The translations under genes were made by a program, and so were the position numbers. The notes beneath the pieces are model-generated. The model was given only the letters and a program-made list of their open reading frames with translations, ran no database searches and was not told where the DNA came from. 64,000 bases of DNA from Pseudomonadota bacterium (GTDB lineage Bacteria; Pseudomonadota; Gammaproteobacteria; Burkholderiales; Burkholderiaceae_C). Of this stretch, positions 1 to 8,960 are shown one piece after another. The DNA lies in assembly GCA_029779845.1 (NCBI GenBank), contig JAKOZT010000073.1:124001-188000 (forward strand), written 5' to 3'. Numbering within the stretch: the stretch's first letter is position 1; each line of letters begins with the position of its first letter.

Positions 1-105
1 GCGTTCGTCGCGATCGTCAACCCGCACGCCAGCGAGATCGACGGCGCCGCGCATGTGCTGGTGCCGGGCACGGCGGCGCAGGTGCTGCCGCGGCTGTTCG
101 GCTGA
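1..105 (+). CDS. C-terminal end of a probable SIR2-family NAD-dependent deacylase (5' truncated)
   Basis: The frame is open from the window edge and codes 34 residues before TGA. The visible part reads [10 protein letters not shown], then a [10 protein letters not shown] ending. This matches the usual tail of bacterial sirtuins, where an IN-x-x-x-T/S stretch is followed by a short strand and a G-x-A-x-x-VLP-x-L helix. Only the last tenth or so of such a protein would be present, so no catalytic residue or zinc cysteine can be checked. The assignment is a resemblance, not proof. It ends 44 bp before upp on the same strand. Confidence 0.4.
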   Translation, partial: AFVAIVNPHASEIDGAAHVLVPGTAAQVLPRLFG

Positions 106-149
106 TCGCGCCGCTTAGACTGGGCGCATCCAACGAAGCGACCCCCACC

Positions 150-776
150 ATGACCGTCATCGACGTCCGCCATCCGCTCGTCAAGCACAAGGTCGGCCTG
201 CTGCGCGAGTCCGACATCTCGACCAAGAAATTCCGCGAGCTGACCAACGAGCTGGCGCGCCTGCTCGCCTACGAGGCCACCTCGGACTTCCCGCTCGAAA
301 CCGTCACCGTCGACTGCTGGAGCGGCCCGACCGAGGTGCAGCGCATCGCCGGCCGCAAGGTCACCGTGGTGCCCATCCTGCGCGCCGGGCTGGGCATGCT
401 CGACGGCGTGCTCGACATGATCCCGAGCGCCAAGGTCAGCGTGGTCGGCCTGTCGCGCAACCACGAGACGCTGCAGCCCGAGCACTACTTCGAGAAGTTC
501 GTCGGCCACCTCGACGAGCGCACCGCGCTGATCGTCGACCCGATGCTCGCCACCGCCGGCTCGATGATTGCGACCATCGACCTGCTCAAGCGCCGCGGCT
601 GCAAGGACGTGCGCGCGCTGGTGCTGGTGGCCGCGCCGGAAGGCGTCGCGGCGCTGCACGAAGCGCATCCGGATGTGCGCTGCTGGACGGCCGCGATCGA
701 CAGCCACCTCAACGAACTCGGCTACATCATCCCGGGCCTGGGCGACGCGGGCGACAAGATCTTCGGCACGAAGTGA
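150..776 (+). CDS. upp: Uracil phosphoribosyltransferase
   Basis: Salvages uracil by joining it to PRPP to give UMP and pyrophosphate in the cytoplasm. The 208-residue length is exactly that of bacterial Upp. The PRPP-binding loop DPMLATAGS lies at residues 130-138, the PILRAG stretch that positions the substrate at about 75-80, and the uracil-binding [12 protein letters not shown] motif closes the C-terminus. The ATG at 150 is the first in-frame start giving this length. It appears to be a single gene. A GC-rich stem-loop lies just downstream at 792-812. Confidence 0.97.
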   Translation: MTVIDVRHPLVKHKVGLLRESDISTKKFRELTNELARLLAYEATSDFPLETVTVDCWSGPTEVQRIAGRKVTVVPILRAGLGMLDGVLDMIPSAKVSVVGLSRNHETLQPEHYFEKFVGHLDERTALIVDPMLATAGSMIATIDLLKRRGCKDVRALVLVAAPEGVAALHEAHPDVRCWTAAIDSHLNELGYIIPGLGDAGDKIFGTK

Positions 777-791
777 TCTGGTGATGCTCGG

Positions 792-812
792 CGCGCGTCG
801 GGTTGACGCGCG
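792..812 (+). terminator. GC-rich stem-loop after upp, possible weak terminator
   Basis: An 8-bp perfect stem (CGCGCGTC / GACGCGCG) closes a 5-nt loop 16 bp after the upp stop. There is no downstream T-run, so intrinsic termination is not clearly supported. It may only slow transcription or protect the 3' end of the message. Confidence 0.3.
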
Positions 813-895
813 GCAGGCCGCGCCTTGCGATTCTTTACATGCTGGCGGCAGGGTCGACTTGCCGCAGACACATGCGGGCGTTAGGGTCCAGGCCC

Positions 896-1345
896 ATGAA
901 GACGCTGCGCACTCCCTTCCGCCTGTGGATGACCGGCAGCCTCGCGGTCGTGATGGCTTCGCTGTGCACCGGCCGCGGCGTGCTCGACGACCAGCGCCTG
1001 TCGAGTTCGATGCGCGTGCTGCGCCACAGCCCCTTCGGCGTCAAGGAGACGCTGCGCCGCATCGAAGCCGCCGCCGAAGAGCGCGGCCTGCAGGTGCTGG
1101 CGCGCGTCGGCCCGCAAAGCTCGGTGGTGGTGCTGGCGTCCACCGTCGGCGGCACGCCGGTGCTGATGCAGTCGGCCGATTCGCCGCCCGACGTGCCGCT
1201 GGCCGTGCAGGTGGTGCGCAGCGACGACGGCGGCGCCGAGGTGCTGATCCCGCAGTCGCTCGACTCCGGCTGGTTGGGCCTGCCCGCGCCGGTGGCCGAC
1301 GAGCTGGAAGACTTCCCCGACCTGCTCGGCCGCGCGCTGAGCTGA
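896..1345 (+). CDS. DUF302-family exported protein
   Basis: 149 residues. A basic start and a hydrophobic stretch at about residues 9-25 (LWMTGSLAVVMASLC) suggest a signal peptide or membrane anchor. The remainder follows the DUF302 plan: a helix of the ETLRRIEAAAEERGL type, a central strand, GTPVLMQSADSPPDVPL, then a VQVVRSDDGG-type strand. DUF302 proteins have no settled function. The ATG at 896 is chosen because the longer frame from 803 adds a cysteine/arginine-rich leader in front of a good signal sequence. Its TGA and the stop of the convergent chrA gene lie back to back in a TGATCA palindrome, leaving no spacer. Confidence 0.7.
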   Translation: MKTLRTPFRLWMTGSLAVVMASLCTGRGVLDDQRLSSSMRVLRHSPFGVKETLRRIEAAAEERGLQVLARVGPQSSVVVLASTVGGTPVLMQSADSPPDVPLAVQVVRSDDGGAEVLIPQSLDSGWLGLPAPVADELEDFPDLLGRALS

Positions 1346-1894
1346 TCAGATCCCGCCCAGCGCGCCGACCGCGGCGCCGAGCGCGACCAGCCAGATCGGG
1401 CTGAGCCGGGTTTTCAGCATCACCGCGATCGTGACGCCCATCAGCGCCAGCGCACCGATGCGCCGATCGGGAGCGCGCACGAAGGGTTCGGCCAGCACCC
1501 AGCCGGTGGCCGCCAGCAGCCCGAGCGTCAGCGGCGCCATGCCGGTGGCGAAGGCGCGCACCGCCAGGCTCTCGCGGCGCCGCGCGGCCCAGCGCGACAC
1601 CGCCAGCACCAGCAGGGTCGAGGGCAGCATGGTGCCGACCAGCGTCGCCAGCATGCCGGCGACGCCCGCGACGTTCCAGCCGATCACCGCGACGAACAGC
1701 ACGTTCGGCCCCGGCGCGGCCTGCGCGATGGCGATCGCGCTGGTGAACTGCGCATCGGTGATCCAGCCGTGTTCGGCGACCACGTAACGCTGCATGTCCG
1801 ACGCGGTGGTGATCGCGCCGCCGATCGCCACCAGGCTGAGCAGCATGAAGTGGCCGCTGAGGCCGGCCAGATCCGCCCAGCTCAGGCCGTTCAT
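1346..1894 (-). CDS. chrA: Chromate transporter, short ChrA subunit (second of a pair)
   Basis: 182-residue membrane protein with five or six hydrophobic segments. It belongs to the short-chain ChrA (CHR) type, in which two half-size proteins replace one bidomain exporter. The family marker AQAAPGPNVLF lies at about residues 54-64, and a GGAITTASDMQRYVV stretch lies near the N-terminus. The ATG overlaps the stop of the upstream half by 4 bp, so the two are probably translated together. Family members move chromate out in exchange for another anion, but the substrate here is inferred only from the family. Confidence 0.88.
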   Translation of the reverse strand: MNGLSWADLAGLSGHFMLLSLVAIGGAITTASDMQRYVVAEHGWITDAQFTSAIAIAQAAPGPNVLFVAVIGWNVAGVAGMLATLVGTMLPSTLLVLAVSRWAARRRESLAVRAFATGMAPLTLGLLAATGWVLAEPFVRAPDRRIGALALMGVTIAVMLKTRLSPIWLVALGAAVGALGGI

Positions 1895-2442
1895 GGTCGC
1901 AGCCTCCACGCCGCCAGCGCCACGGCCAGCGGGCCGAGCGCGGCCAGCACCGCCACCAGCGGCCAGCGCGCCAGCGCGATGGCGCCGAAGGTGGCGGCGG
2001 CCACCGCGGCGCACAGCACCGGCCCGAGGCGGTTGCCGCGCAGCGTGGTCGCCAGCCGCAGCGCGGTGACCAGTACCAGCCCGGCGGCCACCGCGCCCAT
2101 GCCGCGCAGCGCGCCGGCCACCTGCGGCACGTGCTGGTAGCGGTCGTAGGCCAGCGTCAGCGCCAGCACGATCGCCAGCGGCACGACGATCAGCCCGCCC
2201 AGCGCCGCCAGCGCGCCGCGCCAGCCGAACCAGCGGTCGCCCAGCATCAGCGCGAGGTTGACCACGTTCGGCCCGGGCAGCACCTGGCTGGCCGAGAGCA
2301 GCTCGACGAACTCGGCGCGCGAGAGCCAGCCGCGCCGCTCGACCAGCTCGATCTGCGCGACGGCCAGCACGCCGCCGAAGCCTTGCAGTGCCAGGCGGTT
2401 GAAGGCGAGGAACAGCTCGGCGCAGGAAGCGGGGGCGCTCAT
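1891..2442 (-). CDS. chrA: Chromate transporter, short ChrA subunit (first of a pair)
   Basis: 183 residues, the partner half of the ChrA pair. The N-terminus carries FNRLALQGFGGVLAV and the marker ASQVLPGPNVVNLALM (about residues 48-63), followed by several transmembrane segments. It overlaps the MFS gene upstream and its partner downstream by 4 bp each (ATGA). The two halves are not pieces of one frameshifted gene, because each has its own start and its own copy of the PGPN motif. Confidence 0.88.
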   Translation of the reverse strand: MSAPASCAELFLAFNRLALQGFGGVLAVAQIELVERRGWLSRAEFVELLSASQVLPGPNVVNLALMLGDRWFGWRGALAALGGLIVVPLAIVLALTLAYDRYQHVPQVAGALRGMGAVAAGLVLVTALRLATTLRGNRLGPVLCAAVAAATFGAIALARWPLVAVLAALGPLAVALAAWRLRP

Positions 2443-3596
2443 CGTGCGGCTGCGCTGCGTTTCGTGGCCCAGGCGCTCAGCGCGATCGCCGCCAGCAGCC
2501 ACAGCACGCCCACCGGGCTCAGCCAGGTGAAGCCGCTGCCGGCCAGCAGCACGCCGCCGCTGGCCGCGCCGACCGCCTGGCCGAGGTAGATCGCCGAGGT
2601 GTTCAGCGCCATCAGCGCCGGGGCCAGCGCCGGCGCGGCCAGGCCCAGGCGCGCCTGCTGCGCCGAGTTGGCCGAGAAGCAGCCCAGCGCCCAGGGCACC
2701 AGCACGATCGCCATGCTCGGCATGCCGCCGGCCAGCGGCCAGGCCAGCAGCGACAGCGTGATCAGCGCCAGCGCGATCATCGCGCAGCGCGGCGCGCCGA
2801 CGCGGTCGATCGCGCGCGTCAGCACCACGTTGCCGATCAGCCCGAACAGGCCGAACCAGAAGAACAGGGCGCTGATCTGCGCCGGCGTCGCGGCGAGCGT
2901 CTGGCGGTAGTAGGGCGCGAAGTAGGAGAAGAGCGTGAACTGCCCGGCGCTTTGCAGCGCGGTGACGGCGACGATCGCCATCAGCGCCGGCTGCGTGACG
3001 GCCTCGCGCCAGGCGGCGCGCGACAGCGCCGGCGGCTTCACGCCGTCGGGCATCGCGGCGTGCACCCACGCCGCCGCCGCCGCGCCGAGCACGGCCACGG
3101 TGGCGAAGGCGGCGCGCCAGCCGAAGGTCTCGCCGATCCAGGCGGCGATCGGCATGCCCAGCACCGAGGCGAGCGACCAGCCGAGGAAGACGAAGGTGAT
3201 GGCGCGGCCGCGCTGCTCGGGCGGCGCCATGTGGCCGATCGCCGCGGCGGCCTGCGGCGTGAAGACGGCCGCGCCGAGCATGCACAGCGCGCGCACGCCG
3301 GCGAGCGCGGCGTAGTCGGGCATCAAGGCCGAGAGCGCGTGGCCGGCGGCGTACCAGGCGAGCGTGAGTGTCAGCAGCCGGCGGCGGTCGAAGCCGGCCA
3401 CCCAGCTGGCCAGCAGCGGCGCGCCGATGCCCATCACCACCGCGCCGATCGCGATCAGCTGCCCAGCCAGCGCCACCGAGACGGCCAGCGCGCGCGCCAG
3501 GTCGTTGAGCGTGCCGGCCACGACCATCACGCCGCAGCCGATCACGAAGTTGCCGGCCAGAAGCGCCCAGCGTGCCTGCGCCGTGCCGGCGCTCAT
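2439..3596 (-). CDS. MFS transporter, arabinose-efflux-like (12 TM)
   Basis: 385-residue protein with about twelve hydrophobic segments and the N-terminal MFS loop signature in the form SWVAGFDRRRLL (about residue 65). PEQRGRAITFVFLGWSLASV in the fourth to fifth helix region resembles the drug/sugar efflux DHA1 group. The start overlaps the stop of the dehydrogenase gene upstream and the stop overlaps the next chrA start, so it is cotranscribed in a four-gene operon. The substrate cannot be read from the sequence. The neighbours suggest a small organic acid or amino-acid derivative. Confidence 0.85.
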   Translation of the reverse strand: MSAGTAQARWALLAGNFVIGCGVMVVAGTLNDLARALAVSVALAGQLIAIGAVVMGIGAPLLASWVAGFDRRRLLTLTLAWYAAGHALSALMPDYAALAGVRALCMLGAAVFTPQAAAAIGHMAPPEQRGRAITFVFLGWSLASVLGMPIAAWIGETFGWRAAFATVAVLGAAAAAWVHAAMPDGVKPPALSRAAWREAVTQPALMAIVAVTALQSAGQFTLFSYFAPYYRQTLAATPAQISALFFWFGLFGLIGNVVLTRAIDRVGAPRCAMIALALITLSLLAWPLAGGMPSMAIVLVPWALGCFSANSAQQARLGLAAPALAPALMALNTSAIYLGQAVGAASGGVLLAGSGFTWLSPVGVLWLLAAIALSAWATKRSAAAR

Positions 3597-4600
3597 CGGA
3601 TCACGCGCAGCGCTTCGGGGTTGACGATGTTCGTCGGGCTCTTGGCGATGAAGTTGACGACATTCTCGAACGCGGCGCGGAAGTAGATCTCGTAGCTGTC
3701 CAGCTCGACGTAGCCGATGTGCGGCGTGCACACCGCGTTCTCCAGCCGCAGCAGCGGGTGGCCCTGCAGGATGGGCTCGCTCTCGAACACGTCGACCGCC
3801 GCCATGCCGGGGCGGCCGCGGTTCAGCGCCGAGACCAGCGCGCCTTCTTCGATCAGCTCGGCGCGCGAGGTGTTGACCAGCAGCGCGGTCGGCTTCATGC
3901 GCGTCAGCGAGTCGAGCCGCACGATGCCGCGCGTGGTGTCGGCCAGGCGCAGGTGCAGCGAGAGCACGTCGCAGCTCTCGAAGAACTCCTCGTGGCTGCG
4001 CGCGGCGAGGTGCCCGTCGGCGATGGCGCGTTCGCGCGCCGCCTCGCTGCCCCACACCTGCACCGTCATGCCGAAGGCGCGGCCGTAGGAGGCCACCATC
4101 TGGCCGATGCGGCCGTAGCCCCAGATGCCCAGCGTGCGTCCGCGCAGCACCAGGCCGATGCCGAAGTTCGGCGGCATCGACGCCGCCTTCAGCCCCGACT
4201 GCTGCCAGGCGCCGTGCTTGAGGTTGCCGATGTACTGCGGCAGCCGGCGCATCGCCGCCATGATCAGCGCCCAGGTCAGCTCGGCCGGCGCCACCGGCGA
4301 GCCGATGCCTTCGGCCACCGCGATGCCCAGGCGCGTGGCGGCTTCGAGGTCGATGTGCGGCCCGGCGCGGCCGGTCTGCGCGATCAGCTTCAGCTTGGGC
4401 AGCTTCTCCAGCAGCAGGCGCGGGAACTGCGTGCGCTCGCGGATCAGCACCAGCACCTCGGCGTCCTTCAGGCGCACCGACAGCTGGCCGATGCCCTTGA
4501 CGGTGTTGGTGAAGACTTTGGCGTTGTACGGCTCCAGCATCGCGGCGCAGCTGAGCTTGCGCACCGCGTCCTGGTAGTCGTCGAGGATGATGATGTTCAC
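3593..4600 (-). CDS. D-2-hydroxyacid dehydrogenase (NAD-binding, SerA-like)
   Basis: About 335 residues from the GTG at 4600; an upstream ATG at 4639 would add 13 residues. It has the two-domain fold of D-isomer-specific 2-hydroxyacid dehydrogenases, with the nucleotide loop GYGRIGQ in the middle, the catalytic Arg in NTSRAELIEEGAL, Glu in VDVFESEP and His in CTPHIGY. It reduces a 2-oxo acid or oxidises a D-2-hydroxy acid with NAD(P). The ACT domain of true SerA is absent, so the substrate is open. It is the first gene of the operon with the MFS and ChrA genes and is divergent from lysE at 4661. I prefer the GTG start because it leaves about 60 bp for two promoters. Confidence 0.88.
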   Translation of the reverse strand: MNIIILDDYQDAVRKLSCAAMLEPYNAKVFTNTVKGIGQLSVRLKDAEVLVLIRERTQFPRLLLEKLPKLKLIAQTGRAGPHIDLEAATRLGIAVAEGIGSPVAPAELTWALIMAAMRRLPQYIGNLKHGAWQQSGLKAASMPPNFGIGLVLRGRTLGIWGYGRIGQMVASYGRAFGMTVQVWGSEAARERAIADGHLAARSHEEFFESCDVLSLHLRLADTTRGIVRLDSLTRMKPTALLVNTSRAELIEEGALVSALNRGRPGMAAVDVFESEPILQGHPLLRLENAVCTPHIGYVELDSYEIYFRAAFENVVNFIAKSPTNIVNPEALRVIR

Positions 4601-4660
4601 GTCGGCGGCGCTGCAGGGCGGACTGCGCCGATTGTGCACGGGCGGCTAGCATCGCTGCCC

Positions 4661-5293
4661 ATGAACCTCCCCGTCCACGACTTCGCGCTGTTCCTCGGCG
4701 CCGCGCTGCTGCTGAACCTGACGCCCGGGCCCGACATGCTGTTCGTCGCCGGCACCGGCGCCGCCCGCGGGCGGCGCGCCGGCGTGCTGGCGGCGCTGGG
4801 CGTCGGGGCCGGCTGCGTCTTCCACACGCTGTTGGCCGCGCTCGGGCTGACGGCGCTGCTGGCGGCGTCCGAACTCGCCTTCAGCGCCGTCAAATGGGCG
4901 GGCGCGGCCTATCTCGTCTGGACCGGCGTGCAGATGCTGCGCGCGCGGCCGGCGCTGTCCACGGCGGCGGCCGTGCCGCGCAGCGGGAGTCCGTTCTGGC
5001 AGGGCGCGCTGACCAATGCGCTGAATCCCAAGGTGGCGCTGTTCTTCCTCGCCTTCCTGCCGCAGTTCATCGCGCCCGGCGCGCCCGACCAGGCGCTGGC
5101 GCTGCTGGCGCTCGGCACGCTGTTCAACCTCGGCGGCACGGCGGTGAACCTGGTGGTGGCCTTCGCGGCCAGCGGCCTGGCGGCCGGCTTCGCCGCGCGC
5201 GGCGGCGCGGGACGAACGGGCACATGGCTGCAACGCGCCGCGGGCGCGTTGTTCATCGGCTTGGGCGTCAAGCTCGCGCTCAGCTCGCGCTGA
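4661..5293 (+). CDS. LysE/RhtB-family amino-acid exporter
   Basis: 210 residues with about six membrane segments. The family signature LTPGPDMLFVAGTGAARGRR lies at residues 20-39, and the second half carries GALTNALNPKVALFFLAFLPQF, typical of the RhtB branch. Members export amino acids such as threonine, homoserine or leucine; the cargo here is unknown. It is monocistronic and divergent from the 2-hydroxyacid dehydrogenase operon, which also contains a transporter. Confidence 0.9.
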   Translation: MNLPVHDFALFLGAALLLNLTPGPDMLFVAGTGAARGRRAGVLAALGVGAGCVFHTLLAALGLTALLAASELAFSAVKWAGAAYLVWTGVQMLRARPALSTAAAVPRSGSPFWQGALTNALNPKVALFFLAFLPQFIAPGAPDQALALLALGTLFNLGGTAVNLVVAFAASGLAAGFAARGGAGRTGTWLQRAAGALFIGLGVKLALSSR

Positions 5294-5305
5294 ACGGGTC
5301 GCTCG

Positions 5306-5755
5306 TCAGGGCCACATGCCCTTGCCGGCGTGCAGGCCGACGAAGCCCGAGCGCGGCGCGCGGGTCGGGAAGTGGCAGTTCAGGCGGGCGAGGCGCTTGT
5401 CGGCCTCCAGCTGATCCAGCTCCAGCGAGACCAGCGCGAACACCTCGGCGCGCAGGTGCCACAGCTCGCGCATCGACTTGGCGTACTCGATGCGGTCGAG
5501 CAGCGCGGCGGCGGCGGGCAGTCTGAGGTCGGCGGTGGCCTCGAAGAAATCCTGGCGCGCCGCGGCCAGCGCGCGCGAGCGCTCGGGCAGCGCCGGGGGC
5601 GGGCTGCCGGCGCCGGGCCACCTGGCCACCAGCCAGCTCTTCACGCGCACCAGCCAAGGCTGCGCTGCGCGCTGGCGTTGCGGCGGGCAGATTTCGAGCC
5701 GGGCGGGCCGCGTGCGGCCGGCGGCGGGACGGTGGGCGTGCTGAGGCGAGATCAT
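5306..5755 (-). CDS. Conserved hypothetical protein
   Basis: 149 residues from ATG 5755; a TTG three codons upstream is less likely. The first 60 residues are basic and Pro/Ala-rich. The rest is probably helical, with an ARQDFFEATADLRLPAAAAL helix, a YAKSMRELWHLRAEVFALV helix and a short FPTRAPRS tail. I recognise no domain. Codon use is like its neighbours, so it is native. It lies convergent to lysE (12 bp) and divergent from the acylase gene. Confidence 0.55.
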   Translation of the reverse strand: MISPQHAHRPAAGRTRPARLEICPPQRQRAAQPWLVRVKSWLVARWPGAGSPPPALPERSRALAAARQDFFEATADLRLPAAAALLDRIEYAKSMRELWHLRAEVFALVSLELDQLEADKRLARLNCHFPTRAPRSGFVGLHAGKGMWP

Positions 5756-5913
5756 GGTTCCCAACGCTTGCTACCCGTCGAAAAGCGGGCATGGGCGCAG
5801 TGTGGACCTCCACACTGCATCGTGGTGTGACGAGCAAGCGCGGAAACTGCCGGCTTTTTCACGCTTGGGCGTAAGCTCTCGCGCCGGTTGGATCCAGGAC
5901 AAGGAGAAGAACG

Positions 5914-8319
5914 ATGCGTTGGGCGGGTCGGATCGCAGTGGGGCTGCTCGTGCTCGGCGCGGCGCTGGCCGTGGCCTTCGGCACCTATCGTTCGCTGGTG
6001 CTGCCGCGCACCGAGGGTGCGCTGACGCTGGCGGGTTTGCACGGCGAGGTGAGCGTCGAGCGCGATGCCGACGGCATCCCGAGCATCCGCGCCGGCAGCG
6101 CGCGCGACGCGGCTTTCGCGCTCGGCTTCGTGCATGCGCAGGACCGGCTCTGGCAGCTGGAAACGCACCGCCGCATCGGCGCCGGCCGGCTGGCCGAGGC
6201 TTTCGGCGAGCCGGCGCTGGAGACCGACCGCTTCCTGCGCGCGCTGGGTGTCAAGCGCGCCGCCGCGGCGCAGTGGGAGCGCCTGGAGCCGCGCTCGCGC
6301 GAGCTGTTGCAGGCCTACGCCGACGGCATCAACGAATTCACCCGCGCCCAGATGCGCGCGCGGCCGCCGGAGTTCGTGCTGCTCGGCCTGCAGCCCGAGC
6401 CCTGGACGCCGCAGGACAGCCTGGCCTGGATGATCATGATGGCCTGGGATCTGGGCGGCAACTGGACCACCGAGCTGCAGCGTTTGCGCCTGGCGCTGCG
6501 CCTGCCCGTGGCGCGCATCAACGAGCTGCTGCCGCCGTATCCGGGCGAGAAGCCGCTGGTCACCGCCGACTACGCCGCGCTGTTCCGCTCGCTCAAGCTC
6601 GACGCGAAGCTGGGCGCGCAAGCGCTGGCCGCCGCGCCCGAATCGGGCATCGAAGGCGTGGGCTCGAACAACTGGGTGCTGGCCGGCTCGCACACCGACA
6701 GCGGCAAGCCGTTGCTGGCCAATGACCCGCACCTGAAGCTGAGCGCGCCGGCGCTGTGGTACTTCGCGCGCATCGAAACCCCCGCCGGGCGCGTGGCCGG
6801 CGCCACCATGCCCGGGCTGCCGCAGGTGGTGCTGGGCCAGAACGACCACATCGCCTGGGGCTTCACCAACACCGGGCCCGACGTGCAGGATCTCTACCTC
6901 GAGCGCATCCACCCGGCCGAGCCCGACAAGTACCAGACGCCGCAGGGCTGGGAGGCCTTCGAGCGCTTCGAGGAGACCATCCGCATCAAGGGCAAGCCCG
7001 ACGAGCAGCTGACCGTGCGCGCCACGCGCCACGGCCCGGTGATCTCCGACGGCGGCGCGGGCGCCGGGCTGACCGGCCCGGCCTCGGCGCCGGCCTACGC
7101 GATCGCGCTGCGCTGGACCGCGCTCGACCCCGACCCCGGCACGATGGAAGCGAGCTGGGAGATGACCGCGGCGCGCTCGGTCGATGAATTCATCCGTGCC
7201 ACCGCGCGCTACGTGGCGCCGATGCAGAACATGGTGGTGGCCGATCGCGCCGGCCGCATCGCCGAGGTGTCGGCCGGCCGCGTGCCGCTGCGCAAGCCCG
7301 ACAACGATCTGAAGGGCCAGGTGCCGTCGCCCGGCTGGGAGGCGCGCTACGACTGGGCCGGCTTCCTCGATGCCGGCGCGACGCCGCGCGAGATCGACCC
7401 GCCGCGCGGCTGGATCGCCACGGCCAACCAGCGCATCCACCCGGCCGACTATCCGCACTACCTCACCGGCGAATGGGCGCCGCCGTGGCGCTACCAGCGC
7501 ATAGCGCAGATGCTGCAGGCGAAGGACAAGTACTCGATCGCCGACATGCAGGCGATGCATGCCGACGAGCTGTCGCTGGCCGCGCTGCCGATGCTGCCGC
7601 TGCTGCGCCAGGCCGCGCCCGAGCATCCGCTGGCGGCCGCGGCGCAGCGAGAGCTGGCCGGCTTCGACGGCGTGATGGCCGCCGACAAGGCCGCGCCGCT
7701 GATCTACTGGGCCTGGGCACGCCGCCTCGCGCACGACCTGTTCGCCGACGAGATGGGCGACGCCGCCTGGGACGCCAGCGTGCGCGCCTGGCGCGAGGCG
7801 ATGCAGGAGGTGATGCAAAAGCAGGACGCCTGGTGGTGCGACGACAAGAACACGCCGGCGGTGGAGACCTGCGCGCAGATCAACGACCGCGCCTTGGCGC
7901 GCGCGCTCGACGAGTTGCAGGCCGCGCAGGGGCCGGACGTGTCCGCTTGGCGCTGGGGCCGCGCCCACCAGGCGCGCAGCGAGCACCGGCCGTTCAGTCG
8001 CGTCAAGGCGCTGGCGCGCTGGTTCGAGCTGCGCACGTCGGTGGGCGGCGACACCTACACGGTGAACGTCTCGCGCGTGACGCTCAAGCCCGATGCCGCC
8101 ACCGGCGAGCTGTACCTCGACGAGCACGGCCCCTCGCTGCGCGCGATCTACGACCTGGGCGAGCCGGCCAACTCGCGCTTCATGCACTCCAGCGGGCAGT
8201 CGGGCATCGCGCTCTCGCCGCACTACCGCAGCTTCGTCGAGCGCTGGGCGAAGGTGGACTACGCGCCGGTGTGGGCGGCGCCGGCGGTGCAGACGCTCAA
8301 GCTCGAGCCGGCGCCGTAG
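5914..8319 (+). CDS. Penicillin acylase family protein (S45 Ntn-hydrolase)
   Basis: 801-residue precursor. A membrane or signal segment spans residues 7-23, followed by the alpha chain, a linker, and the beta chain starting at the autocatalytic serine in VGSNNWVLAG (about residue 250). The SNNW context, LANDPHL about 17 residues on, and GQNDHIAWGFTNTGPD are hallmarks of the family. Self-cleavage would expose the N-terminal serine nucleophile. Members hydrolyse amide bonds of beta-lactam side chains, acyl-homoserine lactones or other N-acyl compounds; the substrate is not deducible. A good AAGGAG ribosome site precedes the ATG. Periplasmic action is inferred from the N-terminal segment. Confidence 0.92.
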   Translation: MRWAGRIAVGLLVLGAALAVAFGTYRSLVLPRTEGALTLAGLHGEVSVERDADGIPSIRAGSARDAAFALGFVHAQDRLWQLETHRRIGAGRLAEAFGEPALETDRFLRALGVKRAAAAQWERLEPRSRELLQAYADGINEFTRAQMRARPPEFVLLGLQPEPWTPQDSLAWMIMMAWDLGGNWTTELQRLRLALRLPVARINELLPPYPGEKPLVTADYAALFRSLKLDAKLGAQALAAAPESGIEGVGSNNWVLAGSHTDSGKPLLANDPHLKLSAPALWYFARIETPAGRVAGATMPGLPQVVLGQNDHIAWGFTNTGPDVQDLYLERIHPAEPDKYQTPQGWEAFERFEETIRIKGKPDEQLTVRATRHGPVISDGGAGAGLTGPASAPAYAIALRWTALDPDPGTMEASWEMTAARSVDEFIRATARYVAPMQNMVVADRAGRIAEVSAGRVPLRKPDNDLKGQVPSPGWEARYDWAGFLDAGATPREIDPPRGWIATANQRIHPADYPHYLTGEWAPPWRYQRIAQMLQAKDKYSIADMQAMHADELSLAALPMLPLLRQAAPEHPLAAAAQRELAGFDGVMAADKAAPLIYWAWARRLAHDLFADEMGDAAWDASVRAWREAMQEVMQKQDAWWCDDKNTPAVETCAQINDRALARALDELQAAQGPDVSAWRWGRAHQARSEHRPFSRVKALARWFELRTSVGGDTYTVNVSRVTLKPDAATGELYLDEHGPSLRAIYDLGEPANSRFMHSSGQSGIALSPHYRSFVERWAKVDYAPVWAAPAVQTLKLEPAP

Positions 8320-8337
8320 CGATTCGCGCGGCTTCGT

Positions 8338-8912
8338 CTACGCGATGCGCTCTTCGCGCAGGAATGCATAGGGCATTTCGTACACGGGCAGCGGTTGCAC
8401 CGGCAGCCACGACAGCGGAATCAATGGCGAATCCACGCGCAGCTCGTGCCCGTGTCGCCAAGCGATCTTGGCCAGGACTCAATGTCGAGCGACAAGCGAA
8501 GCAGCTTTGTCGTTCCGTCAGCTCGGTCAAGAATAATCAGGCCGGGGATGAGTTTGTTTGAAGCCAAGGCCGTTGCGATGCGATCAGCTGCCTGGCAGCC
8601 GTTGGGCACCATGCGAAGGGCGTGGACGACAGCCTCTAGCCATTGGCGTGACATCTGCCTTAGCGGCCCCATCGAGTGCATGTCCAGTTGCACGTTACCC
8701 TCGCCGTCCGTCACCTTCAATCCAAGCAGAAGAATCTCCCATCCCTCGGCCCGACGTGGCCCTAGAGCGAGCATGTCGTTGTTGTACTCGCCGCCGTAGC
8801 GGCCAGGAAGAACCTCATACTTGTCCTTCTGCGCAAGCGAGGCGAACAGCCGAGACCGCATCTGAGCTTCCTCCGAAAAGTCATTCATTGCAAAGCGAGA
8901 TGCTGAGGTCAT
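8338..8912 (-). pseudogene. Unknown protein gene, apparently split by a one-base deletion
   Basis: From ATG 8912 an open frame runs 163 residues and stops at 8421 with a tail (SLGDTGTSCAWIRH) unlike its body. In the next frame a good coding tail begins exactly there: KIAWRHGHELRVDSPLIPLS and a further 24 residues to TAG at 8338-8340. Adding one base near 8470 joins SLDIESW to KIAW and gives about 191 residues. Either a real frameshift or a read error explains this. Visible features are a helical start with DFSEEAQMRSRLF and a repeated pattern of W/L-rich strands; no family is recognised. Base composition is AT-richer than the core genes, and an attC site lies 48 bp upstream of its start, so it was probably acquired. 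Confidence 0.5.
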
Positions 8913-8960
8913 GTCGTGCTCCGGCGGCAGCGCGGCTGGATGGCAGGCGCGCAACTTGAG

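Noticed and set aside
792..820. A CRISPR-like or small-RNA gene after upp
   Set aside because: Only one stem-loop is present, with no repeats, no promoter and no T-run.
1346..2442. One broken long chromate transporter instead of two genes
   Set aside because: Both halves have their own start, their own PGPN motif and a 4-bp overlap. This is the normal short-chain ChrA pair and not a frameshift.
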